Of a stretch of 64,000 nt of DNA, positions 54,462 to 64,000 are shown one piece after another. Origin of the DNA: Candidatus Zixiibacteriota bacterium (GTDB lineage Bacteria; Zixibacteria; MSB-5A5; GN15; FEB-12); contig JACZWU010000001.1 of assembly GCA_022571985.1 (NCBI GenBank), positions 62,001 through 126,000 on the forward strand, written 5' to 3'. The position numbers and the translations under genes are program-made. Under the pieces are notes generated by a model. The model made no database searches, was not told where the DNA came from, and was given only the letters and a program-made list of their open reading frames with translations. The first letter of the stretch is position 1, and each line of letters begins with the position of its first letter.

Positions 54462-57073
54462 ATGAAAACGCTCTTAAATTATACCAAATACGTTTTGTCA
54501 GTCCTGACTATTTTATCGGTTGCTGCATATTCTCTGCCTCCTCCTGATAAATATGAGGTCCCTTTAGCCTCTTCGGGCCAGCAAATTCTTCATATAGACC
54601 AGTGGATTGATGCCAATAATGTCCTCATGTTTGTTACAAACAAAGGTTCATTCGCTTATGACCAGGGCGGAACTTTTGGCAGGAACGACGGCTTCTACTA
54701 TCCCTACTATGGCTTTGACAATATTCAAAATGGGACAGCTAATCGAGCCCTTTGCTATGCAGCTGGAATCTGTATAGCTGGAGTAAATTCTTCTACAGGA
54801 GATACGCTGGTGTCGGTTTCAATTTTCTCAGATGACTACTGGCCGGGACCAATGAGCGGCGGGACTTTTATTCCTGGGGCAGACACAGATTCTCTGTACC
54901 GGGTCTACAAAATTTACAGCGACAGCCTTGCCTCAAACCCGAACAAAGATTATCTGGAATGGCCTTCCTCTATGGGTGCACCGGTAGACAGCCTGGGTAA
55001 TCCGCTACTGACAGGCAAACAGACTCTATGGAGCGTATATAACGATGCTAATAGCGCTGTTCACATAAACGATGCCAGCTCAGCTGTCGGACTCGGTGTA
55101 GAAATTCAACACACAGTTTGGGCGGATACTGCTGATGGCATCTATGTATTACCAAGTCCAACTCATTTCGTAGTTAACCAAATAGGTGTAAGTGATGCTA
55201 AAGTAACAGTTAAGATAATCGATGAAAACCTGCTTACAGGGAACGATTATGAGGTTAGCACTGAAAATGATTCGACTCTCGGCCCGGTCTGGCATCTAAT
55301 AGATGCCACATTAAACGATACTGTTTTGGCCAATCAAACTAACTTTGGGAAACTCCATACCACAGTCAGCGATGGCTTCCTTGTACAAGTATCGGGCTTT
55401 GCCGCTCCCTTTGAATCGTTCGAAGTTGTAGCCAATTCAAGCGGTCCGCTTGACCCGCCTGCTGGCGGGGCTCTTCCCTCACAAGGTTTCCCTTCTATTA
55501 CCCCTGACAGCACCCAACAAGTTGGACCAGCAATTTGGGCTCTTCACACCGGCGATAACGGGGGTTCCTGCAATGGCGGTAATCGAGGCAGCTATGCTGC
55601 ATTTCTCTCAAGATGTCTAAGAAATGACAACGCCGAGGATGTTGGCCTATTCGACTACGAAATGCGCTTTACCGGCGACACCAATTCATCCGGCATTTAC
55701 GATAGCTCGCTTGGGGGCGGAAGTATCGCAATAAGAGCTTTTCAGGATGAAAGTGCAACCTGGGGGTGCCCTTTGAACTCTGGAACACTGGGAAAAGCAC
55801 TCCAGATGATGCCAGCGATGACGTCAGAATGGTTGTCTGGCATCTTGATTTTGGAGATGATTATACCTATAACCTGGAGTCCTGGGGTTGCGAGTTAGAT
55901 CCATTGTTCGGTCCTGCTGGCGGAGATCACTCAGCTTCAGGTGGCGACAATGACCCATTCACAGACTGGATTTACTGGCTCTATCCTGTTGATTCTACTC
56001 CCGGTGATGTCGGTTATCAAACCAGAGCAGCAGAGATTCTGGCAGGTACTTATGATTTTGGCGACGAAGAAACGATGGCTCGTACCGTACTTATTAACTG
56101 GAATGGAGGAGCTGCCCCCCCGTTTAATCAGAGCCTGCCCGAACCCGGCACAATTTTCAGGCTGAGAACACCCAAGCAGCTAACTCCAGATACATTCACT
56201 TTCACAGCAGCAGTTCCACCTACGATAACAGCAGGTGCTGAGGATTTATCTATTTATTCGAAATATAGAATAATTAACAAGAGCAGTAATTCTTATGAAG
56301 GATGTTTTATAAGTCTTTGGCTTGACCCTGACCTTGGTAATGCCGGAGATGATTTCGTTGGCTGTGATACGCTGAATGATATTTTCTTTTGCTACAATGA
56401 TGGCACAGATAGTGAATATGGCACACGCGTCCCGGCTTTTGGCGGTAAACTTCTTGAAGGGCCGATCGTGGCATCGGTAGGGGATATCGCATATATAAAT
56501 GGTCAAGCCATACCTGACTTCAAAAACCTCGGTATGTATTCTTTTTTCAGATTGTTCAATCCAGCCTCTCCGATTTCCCCGCGCTGGACTTATCAATTCA
56601 TGAACGGGCTTGATGCCTATAGCGGAGGGCCATTGGAAAACGGCACCAGATATTCCGCGCCGGGCGACCCTGTAGCTGGAACCGGTGACTTGGATACACA
56701 TTCCTCTAACAGGAGCATGCTTGTCTCATTCGGTCCGTTCGATTTTGCCCCAAACGACACTCAGCAGATAATTATCAAGTTAGGTGTTGGCCAGGGTGAC
56801 GATGCCATCTCTTCTGTTACAAAATTAAGAGAAGTATTAAACTTCGATCCCTGTTGCATAGGTATTCGCGGTGACATTGATGGTGACGGAGATGATAATA
56901 GTGTCATTGACTTGAATTATCTGGTTGACTATATGTTCAGAGGCGGGCCGGCACCTCTATGCCGAGTAGAAGCTGATTTGAACTTTGATGGACAATTTGC
57001 CACAATCCTCGATCTTACTTTTATTATTGATGATCTTTACCGTGGCGGCCCATCACCGGGTGGATGTTATTGA
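54462..57073 (+). pseudogene. Dockerin protein, array copy 2, frameshifted in a G5 run
   Basis: Two track ORFs (54453-55898 and 55766-57073) form one paralog. Start ATG 54462 gives the signal peptide YVLSVLTILSVAAYSLPPP. At 55762-55766 the DNA reads TGGGGGTG where copies 1, 3 and 4 read TGGGT(G/T), so two extra G shift the frame; after it, the frame VPFELWNTGKSTPDD continues the family. The rest is intact, with the dockerin ending RGGPSPGGCY. Either a true pseudogene, a sequencing error, or expression through slippage on the G run. Confidence 0.8.
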
Positions 57074-57114
57074 TAAATCATTGACTGGATGCAAAACCGA
57101 AAGACGTGGAACTT

Positions 57115-59661
57115 ATGAAAACCTTTTCAAATTATCAAAAATACGTTTTGTTAGTTCTGACTGTATTATCGGTTGTTGCCTATGCTCTGCCTTCTCCTGA
57201 TAAATATGATGTCCCTTTAGCCTCTTCATCGCAGCAAATCATTCAACAAGATAAATATATTGACGCTAACAACGTTCTCATGATTGTCAGCAACATTGGC
57301 TTTTTTTCCTATGACAGGAACCCAGTATTTGGCAAGAACGATGGCTTATACTATCCCTATTTTGGAACCGAAGATATTCAAAATGGAACTGCCACTAATA
57401 CTCTTTGTTTTGCGGCAGGACTCTGGTTCGCAGGAGTAAATTCTTCTACAGGAGACACATTAGTCTCAGTAGCGGAATACGCGAGTAACTTTTGGCCCGG
57501 GCCAATGGTTGGCGGCACATTTATAGCTGATGCTGATACTGATTCACTATACCGAGTCTACAAAATCTACAGCGACAGCCTGGCTTCTAACCCTAATCAG
57601 GACTATCTTGAATGGCCGGCTTCAATGGGAGCTCCTGTAGATAGCTCCGGAAATCCGCTGTCATTAGGTAAGCAAACATTATGGTCTGTGTATAACGATG
57701 CTAAGAGTGTCAATCGCGACTACGATCCTAGTTCTGCTATTGGACTCGGGATTGAAGTTCAGCATACAGTCTGGGCGAATACTGGCGGAAGTGGCAGCTA
57801 TGTATTGCCAAGTCCGACTCATTTTGTAGTCAGCCAAATAGGAGCAAGTGATGCTAATGTAACAGTTAAGATTATCGATGAAACTCTGCTTACCGGACAC
57901 GATTATGAAGTTAGCACTAATAATGATTCGACCCTCGGCCCGGTCTGGCATCTTTTTGATGCTACCATAAATGACACTGTCTTGGCCTATCAAACTAGAT
58001 TTGGAAATCAAAATGTAACCGTAACTGACGGCTTCCTGATTCAAGTCTTAGGCGTTAGTTCGCCTTTTGAGTCTTTTGAAGTTGTAGCAAATTCAAGCGG
58101 TCCGCTTAACCCGCCTGCTGGTGGTGCTCTTGATTTTCAAGGTTTCCCTTCTATTAGACCCGACAACACTCAACAGGTCGGAGCCGGTCTATGGGCAATT
58201 CATACAGGAGACACCCAACCGAATGGAAGCAGAAGTAGTTATGAGTCTTTTCTCAGTCGTGTTCTGAGAGGTCAGAACAACAATGGAGCGAATCTTGGCA
58301 GATTGGATTTAGAATGGCGATTTACCGGGTCAAACAGTAATCCCGGAGTTGGTGGCGGTTATGCCTGGGAACCCTTTGATCAGGGTCTTGCTATTTGGGT
58401 TCCATTCGAAATCTGGAGCATCGGCGTCAGCACCCCCGATGACACCAGCGATGATGTACGATTGATTCCCTGGATGATTGACAATTCACGCAGCGGAACA
58501 TTTAATCTAGAATCGTGGGGTGATTCTTCAACGGCGCCGCAGGGATTTGTGGTCGGTGATCCTGCCACAGAACACTCAGCTTCTGGTGGTTTCAATGATC
58601 CGTTTACTGACTGGGTCTATTGGTTTATGCCTGTAGACAGCTCTCCGGGAGAGGCCGGATATCAGGAATTTGAAGATTCAATTTTAATTGACGCTGTGAG
58701 TTATTCAGGGCCCGGTACAGAGTTGATGGCACGAACTGTTTTGATCAATTGGAACGGTGGCATTGCCCCGCCGTTTACTCAAGACTTGCCTGAGCAGGGC
58801 ACAATATTCAGGATAACTACAATTAATCAGGTAGATATCGACACATTTACTTTCACTGCTACTCCCCCGCCTACTATTACTGCCGGCGCTGAAGATTTAT
58901 CAGTATATTCCAAATACAAACTCATCAATAAAAGCGGCAACACTTACAATGGCTTCTTTATAAGTCTATGGTTCGACCCTGACCTGGGCAACGCCGGTGA
59001 CGATTTTGTTGGCTGCGATACACTTAATGATATTTTCTTCTGCTACAATGATGGTACAGATTCTGATTACGGCACACGTGTCCCGGCATTTGGAGGAAAA
59101 CTGATTGAAGGACCGCCATTGTATTCGTTCATGAGATTCATAGGTGGTGAAGATCCTCAAAACGCTCGCTGGACCTATCAATACATGAACGGACTTTACG
59201 CGGCGGGAGGTGGCGACACACTTAGTAACGGTTCTAAATATATGTACCCCGGCGACCCGGTAACAGGAACCGGGGACTTAGATCGTAATTCTTCAGACAG
59301 AAGAATGTTTGCAACATTCGGTCCGTTCGATTTTGCCCCAAATGACACTCAGCAGATAATTATCAAAATTGGAGTTGGTCAGGGAGATGACCCGCTGTCT
59401 TCCCTCACCAGTCTGAAAGAAGTTTTGAACTTCGATAACTGTTGCATAGGTAATCGCGGTGATATCGATGGCGACAGCGATGACAACAGCGTCATTGACT
59501 TAAATTATCTGGTCGATTTTATGTTCAGAGGCGGCCCGGCGCCTCCATGCCCCATAGAAGCTGATTTGAACTTTGATGGACAATTTGCCACAATCCTCGA
59601 CCTTACATTTATTATAGATGACCTTTACCGTGGCGGCCCATCACCGGGTGGATGTTATTAA
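57115..59661 (+). CDS. Secreted dockerin protein, array copy 3
   Basis: About 848 residues from ATG 57115 (the track GTG-type start 57106 lies in the conserved leader). Signal peptide YVLLVLTVLSVVAYALPSP. The body follows the family with a variant middle section (SNSNPGVGGGYAWEPFDQGL) shared with copy 4, where copies 1 and 2 have DNGGSC. Dockerin: DIDGDSDDNSVIDLNYLVDF and DLNFDGQFATILDLTFIIDD, ending RGGPSPGGCY. 41-nt gap to copy 2. Confidence 0.85.
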   Translation: MKTFSNYQKYVLLVLTVLSVVAYALPSPDKYDVPLASSSQQIIQQDKYIDANNVLMIVSNIGFFSYDRNPVFGKNDGLYYPYFGTEDIQNGTATNTLCFAAGLWFAGVNSSTGDTLVSVAEYASNFWPGPMVGGTFIADADTDSLYRVYKIYSDSLASNPNQDYLEWPASMGAPVDSSGNPLSLGKQTLWSVYNDAKSVNRDYDPSSAIGLGIEVQHTVWANTGGSGSYVLPSPTHFVVSQIGASDANVTVKIIDETLLTGHDYEVSTNNDSTLGPVWHLFDATINDTVLAYQTRFGNQNVTVTDGFLIQVLGVSSPFESFEVVANSSGPLNPPAGGALDFQGFPSIRPDNTQQVGAGLWAIHTGDTQPNGSRSSYESFLSRVLRGQNNNGANLGRLDLEWRFTGSNSNPGVGGGYAWEPFDQGLAIWVPFEIWSIGVSTPDDTSDDVRLIPWMIDNSRSGTFNLESWGDSSTAPQGFVVGDPATEHSASGGFNDPFTDWVYWFMPVDSSPGEAGYQEFEDSILIDAVSYSGPGTELMARTVLINWNGGIAPPFTQDLPEQGTIFRITTINQVDIDTFTFTATPPPTITAGAEDLSVYSKYKLINKSGNTYNGFFISLWFDPDLGNAGDDFVGCDTLNDIFFCYNDGTDSDYGTRVPAFGGKLIEGPPLYSFMRFIGGEDPQNARWTYQYMNGLYAAGGGDTLSNGSKYMYPGDPVTGTGDLDRNSSDRRMFATFGPFDFAPNDTQQIIIKIGVGQGDDPLSSLTSLKEVLNFDNCCIGNRGDIDGDSDDNSVIDLNYLVDFMFRGGPAPPCPIEADLNFDGQFATILDLTFIIDDLYRGGPSPGGCY

Positions 59662-59777
59662 TTGGTTTACTGCAATTCGAAATGGTTGAAATGGAATCTT
59701 GCTTAAATTTAAAAATAAACTAAATTGTAATTATTAGTTACAGCTACTTCACGGCCAATAGATGTAGGATTTATAAA

Positions 59778-62330
59778 GTGCGCTCAAATTACACGAAATA
59801 TATTTTGGCAATTCTGACTATTTTAACAATAACTGTTTATGCTCTTCCTCCGTCTGAAATTGAAAATGAATCTAAAGCAACTGATGCCCAAAAAATACGA
59901 GATACTGATACTTGGATAGATGCCAATCATGTCCTCATGTTTGTTACCAATAAAGGATCGTTTGCCTATGACCAGCCAGGGATTCTTGGGAAAAACGATG
60001 GTTTCTATTATCCTTATTTCGATGCAAATTTCATTCTAACTGGGCCAGAGAATCGAACGGTGGTCTTTGCGGCAGGAATCTGGATAGCAGGGATTGATTC
60101 AATGACTGGTGATACTTTCGTGACTGTGGCCGAATATTCGGACGATTACTTTCCCGGACCAATGAGCGGTGGCACATTTATAACCGGTGCAGATACTGAC
60201 CCAGTTTACCGGGTTTACAAGATTTATAGCGACAGCCAATCATTAAATCCAAACCTGGATTATTCGCAATGGCCAGTATCTCAGGGTGCTCCTCTTGATA
60301 CTTCAGGGAACCCCCTATTATTGGGTGAACAAACACTCTGGACAGTATTTAACGACGCCAATAGTGCAACCCATACTAATGATGCAAGTACATCTTTGGG
60401 CCTCGGCATAGAGATACAGCATACTTTATGGGCTAGTAATGATTTCGGTTCTGATACACTACCTTATCCGATCGGAATACCAGTACAGCAACGAGGAACA
60501 TCTGAACTTGTTGTGCAAATTGAAATAGTTGACCGTTCTTTACTTACTAACTTTGATTATGCAGTCATAACCGGGCAAGATTCGATTCTTGGACCTGTAT
60601 GGCATTTGCTAAGATTGACCACTGGAGACACCCTTCTTGCAAACCAGACAACGTTTAGAAATGAGAATTCAACAGTGACAGACGGTTTTCTGGCGTTAGT
60701 CTCATATGCGAATTTTCCTATTGAAGCATTTGAAGCTGTTGCTAATGGAAACGGTCCCCTTATCCCTCCTTCGGGTGCTGCTCTTAACTTTCAGAACTTT
60801 CCATCAATCGATAATCCGGATGATGCACAGCAGGTGGGCGCTGGTCATTGGGCAATTCACACAGGTGATACACAACCAGTCGGTTCAAGGGGCAGCTTTG
60901 CATCTTTTCTCAGTCGTGTATTTCGAATTCAGAACAACTACGGAGCGAATCTCGGCAGAAACGATCTTGAATGGCGGTTCACAGGTTCCAACAGTAATCC
61001 TGGCATTGGCGGCGGCTATGCTTGGGAACCCTTTGACCAAGGGCTCGCCATTTGGGTGCCATTTGAACTATGGAACATCGGAAGAAGTACTCCGGATGAT
61101 CCCAGTGACGATGTAAGGCTAATTCCCTGGATGATTGACAATTCCCGGAGCGGAACATTTAATCTTGAATCGTGGGGTGATCCTGCAACGGCGCCGCGGG
61201 GATTCGTAGTCGGTGATCCTGCCACAGAACACTCAGCTTCTGGTCGTTTCAATGATCCCTTTACTGACTGGGTCTATTGGTATATGCCTCTAAATACATC
61301 TCCGGGAGACGCCGGTTATCAGGAATTTGAGGATTCAATTCTAAATGACGCTGTTAATTATTCAGGCCCCGGTACAGAATTGATGGCTCGCACTGTCCTG
61401 ATTAATTGGAATGGTGGTGAGCAGCCGCCATTCAACCAGGATTTACCTGAACTGGGGACTGTTTTCAGAATCAGAATGATCGATACGATCCCAGTAGATA
61501 CTTTTGATTTCACGGCGACTCCCCCGCCGACTATCTTAATAGGCACCGAGTCTGTCTCCATATATTCCAAATATAAACTGATAAACAAGAGTAATAAATA
61601 CTACAAAGATTTCTTCATAAGTCTCTGGTTTGACCCGGATCTCGGTAATGCCGGAGACGATTTTGTTGGCTGTGATACACTGAATGACATCTTTTTTTGT
61701 TATAATGATGGTCAAGATAATGATTATGGTTCTGCTCCGCCTGCCTTCGGAGTAAAACTGGTAAGCGGCCCCCCATTCTATTCGTTTATAAAATATTTGA
61801 ACGGAGCTGATCCTCAAAGCTTTCGATGGACATATCAATATATGAATGGGCTTGATGCTGCGTCTGGGGGTACTCCACTGGCAAACGGAACAAGGTTTAT
61901 GCATCCCGGTGACCCGGTAACCTCTACTGGCGATTTAGATTTTAATTCTTCAGACAGAAGAATGATAGGTACATTTGGTCCAATTGACTTTGCTCCTAAT
62001 GATACGCAACAGATCATTGTAAAACTGGCGGTGGGCCAAGGGGACAATCAGTTAACTTCAATTACTCATTTAAGAGAAGTATTGAACAATGTCATGATTC
62101 CGGGCGAAATCTGTTGTACTGGCAATCGTGGTGATGTGAACATGGACGGCTTTGATGCTAATATCCTAGATCTAACTTATCTTGTTGATTATATTTTTAG
62201 AGGCGGCCCTGCACCGTCGTGCCCGGCAGAAGCAGATGTCAACTTTGATGAAAGCCCCCCTAATATCTTAGATCTCACTTATCTGGTAGATTTCAATTTC
62301 AGAGGCGGCCAACCGCCTGATCCGTGCTAA
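59778..62330 (+). CDS. Secreted dockerin protein, array copy 4
   Basis: An 850-residue paralog, most diverged. GTG 59778 is used as start; there is no in-frame ATG that fits the signal peptide (YILAILTILTITVYALPPS). Body as in copies 1-3, sharing the WEPFDQGL section with copy 3. The dockerin differs in sequence (DVNMDGFDANILDLTYLVDY, then RGGPAPSC; DVNFDESPPNILDLTYLVDF, then RGGQPPDPC) and resembles the dockerins at 35.2 and 36.6 kb more than those of copies 1-3. 116-nt gap before it. Confidence 0.85.
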   Translation: MRSNYTKYILAILTILTITVYALPPSEIENESKATDAQKIRDTDTWIDANHVLMFVTNKGSFAYDQPGILGKNDGFYYPYFDANFILTGPENRTVVFAAGIWIAGIDSMTGDTFVTVAEYSDDYFPGPMSGGTFITGADTDPVYRVYKIYSDSQSLNPNLDYSQWPVSQGAPLDTSGNPLLLGEQTLWTVFNDANSATHTNDASTSLGLGIEIQHTLWASNDFGSDTLPYPIGIPVQQRGTSELVVQIEIVDRSLLTNFDYAVITGQDSILGPVWHLLRLTTGDTLLANQTTFRNENSTVTDGFLALVSYANFPIEAFEAVANGNGPLIPPSGAALNFQNFPSIDNPDDAQQVGAGHWAIHTGDTQPVGSRGSFASFLSRVFRIQNNYGANLGRNDLEWRFTGSNSNPGIGGGYAWEPFDQGLAIWVPFELWNIGRSTPDDPSDDVRLIPWMIDNSRSGTFNLESWGDPATAPRGFVVGDPATEHSASGRFNDPFTDWVYWYMPLNTSPGDAGYQEFEDSILNDAVNYSGPGTELMARTVLINWNGGEQPPFNQDLPELGTVFRIRMIDTIPVDTFDFTATPPPTILIGTESVSIYSKYKLINKSNKYYKDFFISLWFDPDLGNAGDDFVGCDTLNDIFFCYNDGQDNDYGSAPPAFGVKLVSGPPFYSFIKYLNGADPQSFRWTYQYMNGLDAASGGTPLANGTRFMHPGDPVTSTGDLDFNSSDRRMIGTFGPIDFAPNDTQQIIVKLAVGQGDNQLTSITHLREVLNNVMIPGEICCTGNRGDVNMDGFDANILDLTYLVDYIFRGGPAPSCPAEADVNFDESPPNILDLTYLVDFNFRGGQPPDPC

Positions 62331-62382
62331 AATAGCATTGAATCCACTATGTTAAATGCGATTCCACAAGAAAGTTGCTAAC

Positions 62383-62964
62383 TCATTCAAATCGTCTTAC
62401 AATCAACCTGCTTTTAGATGGTCTGGCTACAACTTTAAATCCCGCTTTCTTAAACGATGACGCCAGCCCGGTAAACACGAACGGGTCGGCCCATTTCTTT
62501 TTGCCCGTATCGTAAGGATAGCCCTCGACTATTACGGCTCCTTTTGAAAAGGCATAATCAGCGGCGGCTTCTACGACTTGGGAAGAAAGCCCGGCATTAC
62601 GAAAAGATTTAGAAACAAACAGACACAGAATCGACCAGACCAGTTTATCATCGATTGGTTTGAGTGTTCTCGACCGTTCTAACTTGGAGAAATCTTCTCG
62701 CGGCCCTACACAACACCAGGCAACAGGTTCTTTTTCAAAATAGCCGATAATTCCGGGAGGCTTGCCGGATTTAATCAGCTTTTTCATAGCCAGCTTGTTC
62801 CCTGTTCCCTTATGCTTATCATATTCGGATTGTTTTAAGCGCCAATGCATGCACCAACAGCCGCCACAGGCGCCGTTTTTGCCAAAAAGCGATTCAAAAT
62901 CTTTCCAGCGTCTGGCTGTGACCGGGTAAAATGTCAGATCAATCTGAGAATTTTGTGAAGACAT
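62383..62964 (-). CDS. GNAT-family N-acetyltransferase
   Basis: A 193-residue acetyltransferase-like protein. An N-terminal cysteine-rich motif (GACGGCWCMHWRL) is typical of one GNAT subgroup. The acetyl-CoA region is around residues 105-150 (LVWSILCLFVSKSFRNAGLSSQVVEAAADYA), followed by VIVEGYPYDT. The substrate is unknown. Cytoplasmic. It is convergent with the dockerin array. Confidence 0.87.
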   Translation of the reverse strand: MSSQNSQIDLTFYPVTARRWKDFESLFGKNGACGGCWCMHWRLKQSEYDKHKGTGNKLAMKKLIKSGKPPGIIGYFEKEPVAWCCVGPREDFSKLERSRTLKPIDDKLVWSILCLFVSKSFRNAGLSSQVVEAAADYAFSKGAVIVEGYPYDTGKKKWADPFVFTGLASSFKKAGFKVVARPSKSRLIVRRFE

Positions 62965-63293
62965 GACAGAAATCTAATCCTTCAGTCGCTTAGACTCAAT
63001 CACAATTTAAGAGAATTTGAATCTTTGTAACAAAAAACACTAATTCTGACCTATTATTGATACTTCCCTACGAATTTTGTGGGCAATCCAATCAATGTCT
63101 GTCCTAACGGCTATTAAGGGGTTCAGTTTCATTTATGAGTATTTTAATAATAACAATCATGAAAGAGCATATTGTTGATTGACAAATATCTACAAGTTCA
63201 TATATTTAAATAACTCATAATTGAGGAATCTCATGAGCTCTTCACATAATTACTTACCGCCAACAAGTTGGTTACCAATAACGGTCTCAATTG
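62965..63293. other. Intergenic region between GNAT and the second subtilase
   Basis: About 330 AT-rich nt; the only feature I can support is the promoter at 63179-63206. Confidence 0.4.
63179..63206 (+). promoter_or_regulatory. Sigma-70 type promoter for the second subtilase
   Basis: Perfect TTGACA (63179-63184), 16-nt spacer, TATATT (63201-63206). The leader to ATG 63294 would be about 80 nt. Confidence 0.48.
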
Positions 63294-64000
63294 ATGTACA
63301 CTTTTAGAAACTCTGAGTTTAAGACCAGGTATATTGTCTTGCTTTTTGCTGGCATATTGAGCACTTGGACTATTTCTTCAAGTTCTAAGGCCAATGATAA
63401 TTCTCCCTACTTTTCCGGCGAACTTATCATTCAGCTGTTTGATGATTCCCAGCCAGAACTGCTGTCAAAAGATTTTCAGACACTTAATCTTGTACCCAAA
63501 AAACTGCTTTCTAAAAGGCTCAATATTTGGCTTTATGAATATGACACCCTGGTTGCAAAATCGACAGGAGACGAAGCTCTGCTTGCTTCTGTTTCTAAGC
63601 ACAACGAAGTAGCAATCGCACAGTTTAATCATAAAGTATCTCTTCGTTCTACTTTTCCTGATGATACAAATTTCGGACTTCAATGGGGGCTCCATAACAC
63701 TGCCCAGTCAGGAGGACTTGCTGACGCAGATATTGATGCATCCGAGGCATGGGATATTTTCACAGGTGACACAACTGTCTTAGGTGACGAAATTGTAATC
63801 GCTGTAATAGATAATGGCTTTCAGCTGGACCACCCCGACCTTAATTTTTGGAAAAACACTCTTGAGATTCCTAATAACGGCATAGATGACGACAACAACG
63901 GCTACGTAGATGATTATGATGGCTGGAACGCTTACGAGAGTAACGGTGCAATTCGTATTAGAAATCATGGTACACACGTTAGCGGTATATGTGCAGCCAG
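63294..64000 (+). CDS. Secreted subtilisin-like protease, 5' part (cut by window end)
   Basis: Not in the ORF track because it is open at the window edge. ATG 63294 starts 235 codons of continuous frame: signal peptide (YIVLLFAGILSTWTISSSS), a propeptide-like region to about 115, then an S8 domain. DTNFGLQWGLHNTAQSGG is typical of the family entry. The catalytic Asp is in AVIDNGFQLDHPD (DNG in place of the usual DTG/DSG) and the His in NHGTHVSGICAA. The Ser region lies beyond the window. A different protease from the one at 1.6-4.9 kb. Confidence 0.88.
   Translation, partial: MYTFRNSEFKTRYIVLLFAGILSTWTISSSSKANDNSPYFSGELIIQLFDDSQPELLSKDFQTLNLVPKKLLSKRLNIWLYEYDTLVAKSTGDEALLASVSKHNEVAIAQFNHKVSLRSTFPDDTNFGLQWGLHNTAQSGGLADADIDASEAWDIFTGDTTVLGDEIVIAVIDNGFQLDHPDLNFWKNTLEIPNNGIDDDNNGYVDDYDGWNAYESNGAIRIRNHGTHVSGICAA

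Larger units (their letters stand above)
51880..62330 (+). repeat. Tandem array of four paralogous dockerin genes
   Basis: Four head-to-tail copies of about 2.55 kb. Short conserved leaders precede copies 2-4: (A/T)AGA(T/C)GTGGAACTTATGAAAAC before copies 2 and 3, and AATAGATGTAGGATTTAT before copy 4. No terminator is seen between them. Confidence 0.85.

Overview
The window looks like a chromosomal segment of a Gram-negative member of the FCB group, most likely candidate phylum Zixibacteria or a close relative. This is inference. It rests on secreted proteins ending in the FlgD-like/type A sorting domain (NPFNPSTNISF, NPFNPTTTISF), type I dockerins ending in (F/Y)RGGPxP..C, OmpA-type and other lipoproteins, a DUF5916 outer-membrane protein, and small families otherwise typical of Bacteroidetes. 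No 16S rRNA or ribosomal protein gene is present to settle it.

Layout. 0.1-1.5 kb: a DUF1326/DUF2182 pair. 1.6-4.9 kb: a secreted subtilase with four PKD domains. 5.3-8.8 kb: a minus-strand run of CPA1-type antiporter with RCK domain, Cu/Zn superoxide dismutase and an arginase-family protein. 8.8-11.7 kb: a tightly overlapping four-gene membrane operon of unknown function. 11.8-14.7 kb: a sugar-type ABC importer (binding protein and two permeases, no ATPase). 14.9-23.6 kb: housekeeping and envelope genes (OmpA-like lipoprotein, Ig-like and TPR lipoproteins, TyrS, PBP1A, an EEP-family nuclease/phosphatase). 23.7 kb: tRNA-Leu(CAA).

23.8-31.9 kb looks like a genomic island. It starts at the 3' end of tRNA-Leu and ends at a degenerate second copy of that tRNA 3' end. 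It carries an aldehyde dehydrogenase and a seven-gene minus-strand operon: isochorismatase-like hydrolase, MBL-fold hydrolase, TauE/SafE permease, methyltransferase, alpha/beta hydrolase, DUF1348/NTF2 protein and OsmC. The OsmC gene has an in-frame TGA exactly where the family has its peroxidatic cysteine, followed by a hairpin matching the bacterial SECIS layout, so it is a candidate selenoprotein. The TauE gene also carries an in-frame TGA, without such a clear explanation.

31.2-38.1 kb is a scarred region: a pseudo-tRNA-Asn, a small gene with two in-frame stops, a cohesin-like secreted protein, a truncated dockerin gene, heme A synthase (ctaA), and a doubly broken dockerin gene lying between ctaA and a second 124-bp copy of the ctaA 3' end. 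38.1-41.7 kb: small conserved proteins, the queuosine genes queF and queC-queE, and a YjdF-like membrane protein. 41.7-51.7 kb: a large DUF5916 protein, then a signalling block (response regulator, cyclic-nucleotide-binding protein, nucleotide-transporter/HEAT fusion, PAS histidine kinase, ECF sigma and anti-sigma pair, DUF6249-like protein). 51.9-62.3 kb: a tandem array of four approximately 850-residue dockerin paralogs, one frameshifted in a G5 run. 62.4 kb to the end: a GNAT acetyltransferase and the 5' part of a second subtilase.

CDS starts were moved from the ORF track where a Shine-Dalgarno sequence or signal peptide favoured another codon. Homology statements come from recognising motifs by eye, not from searches.
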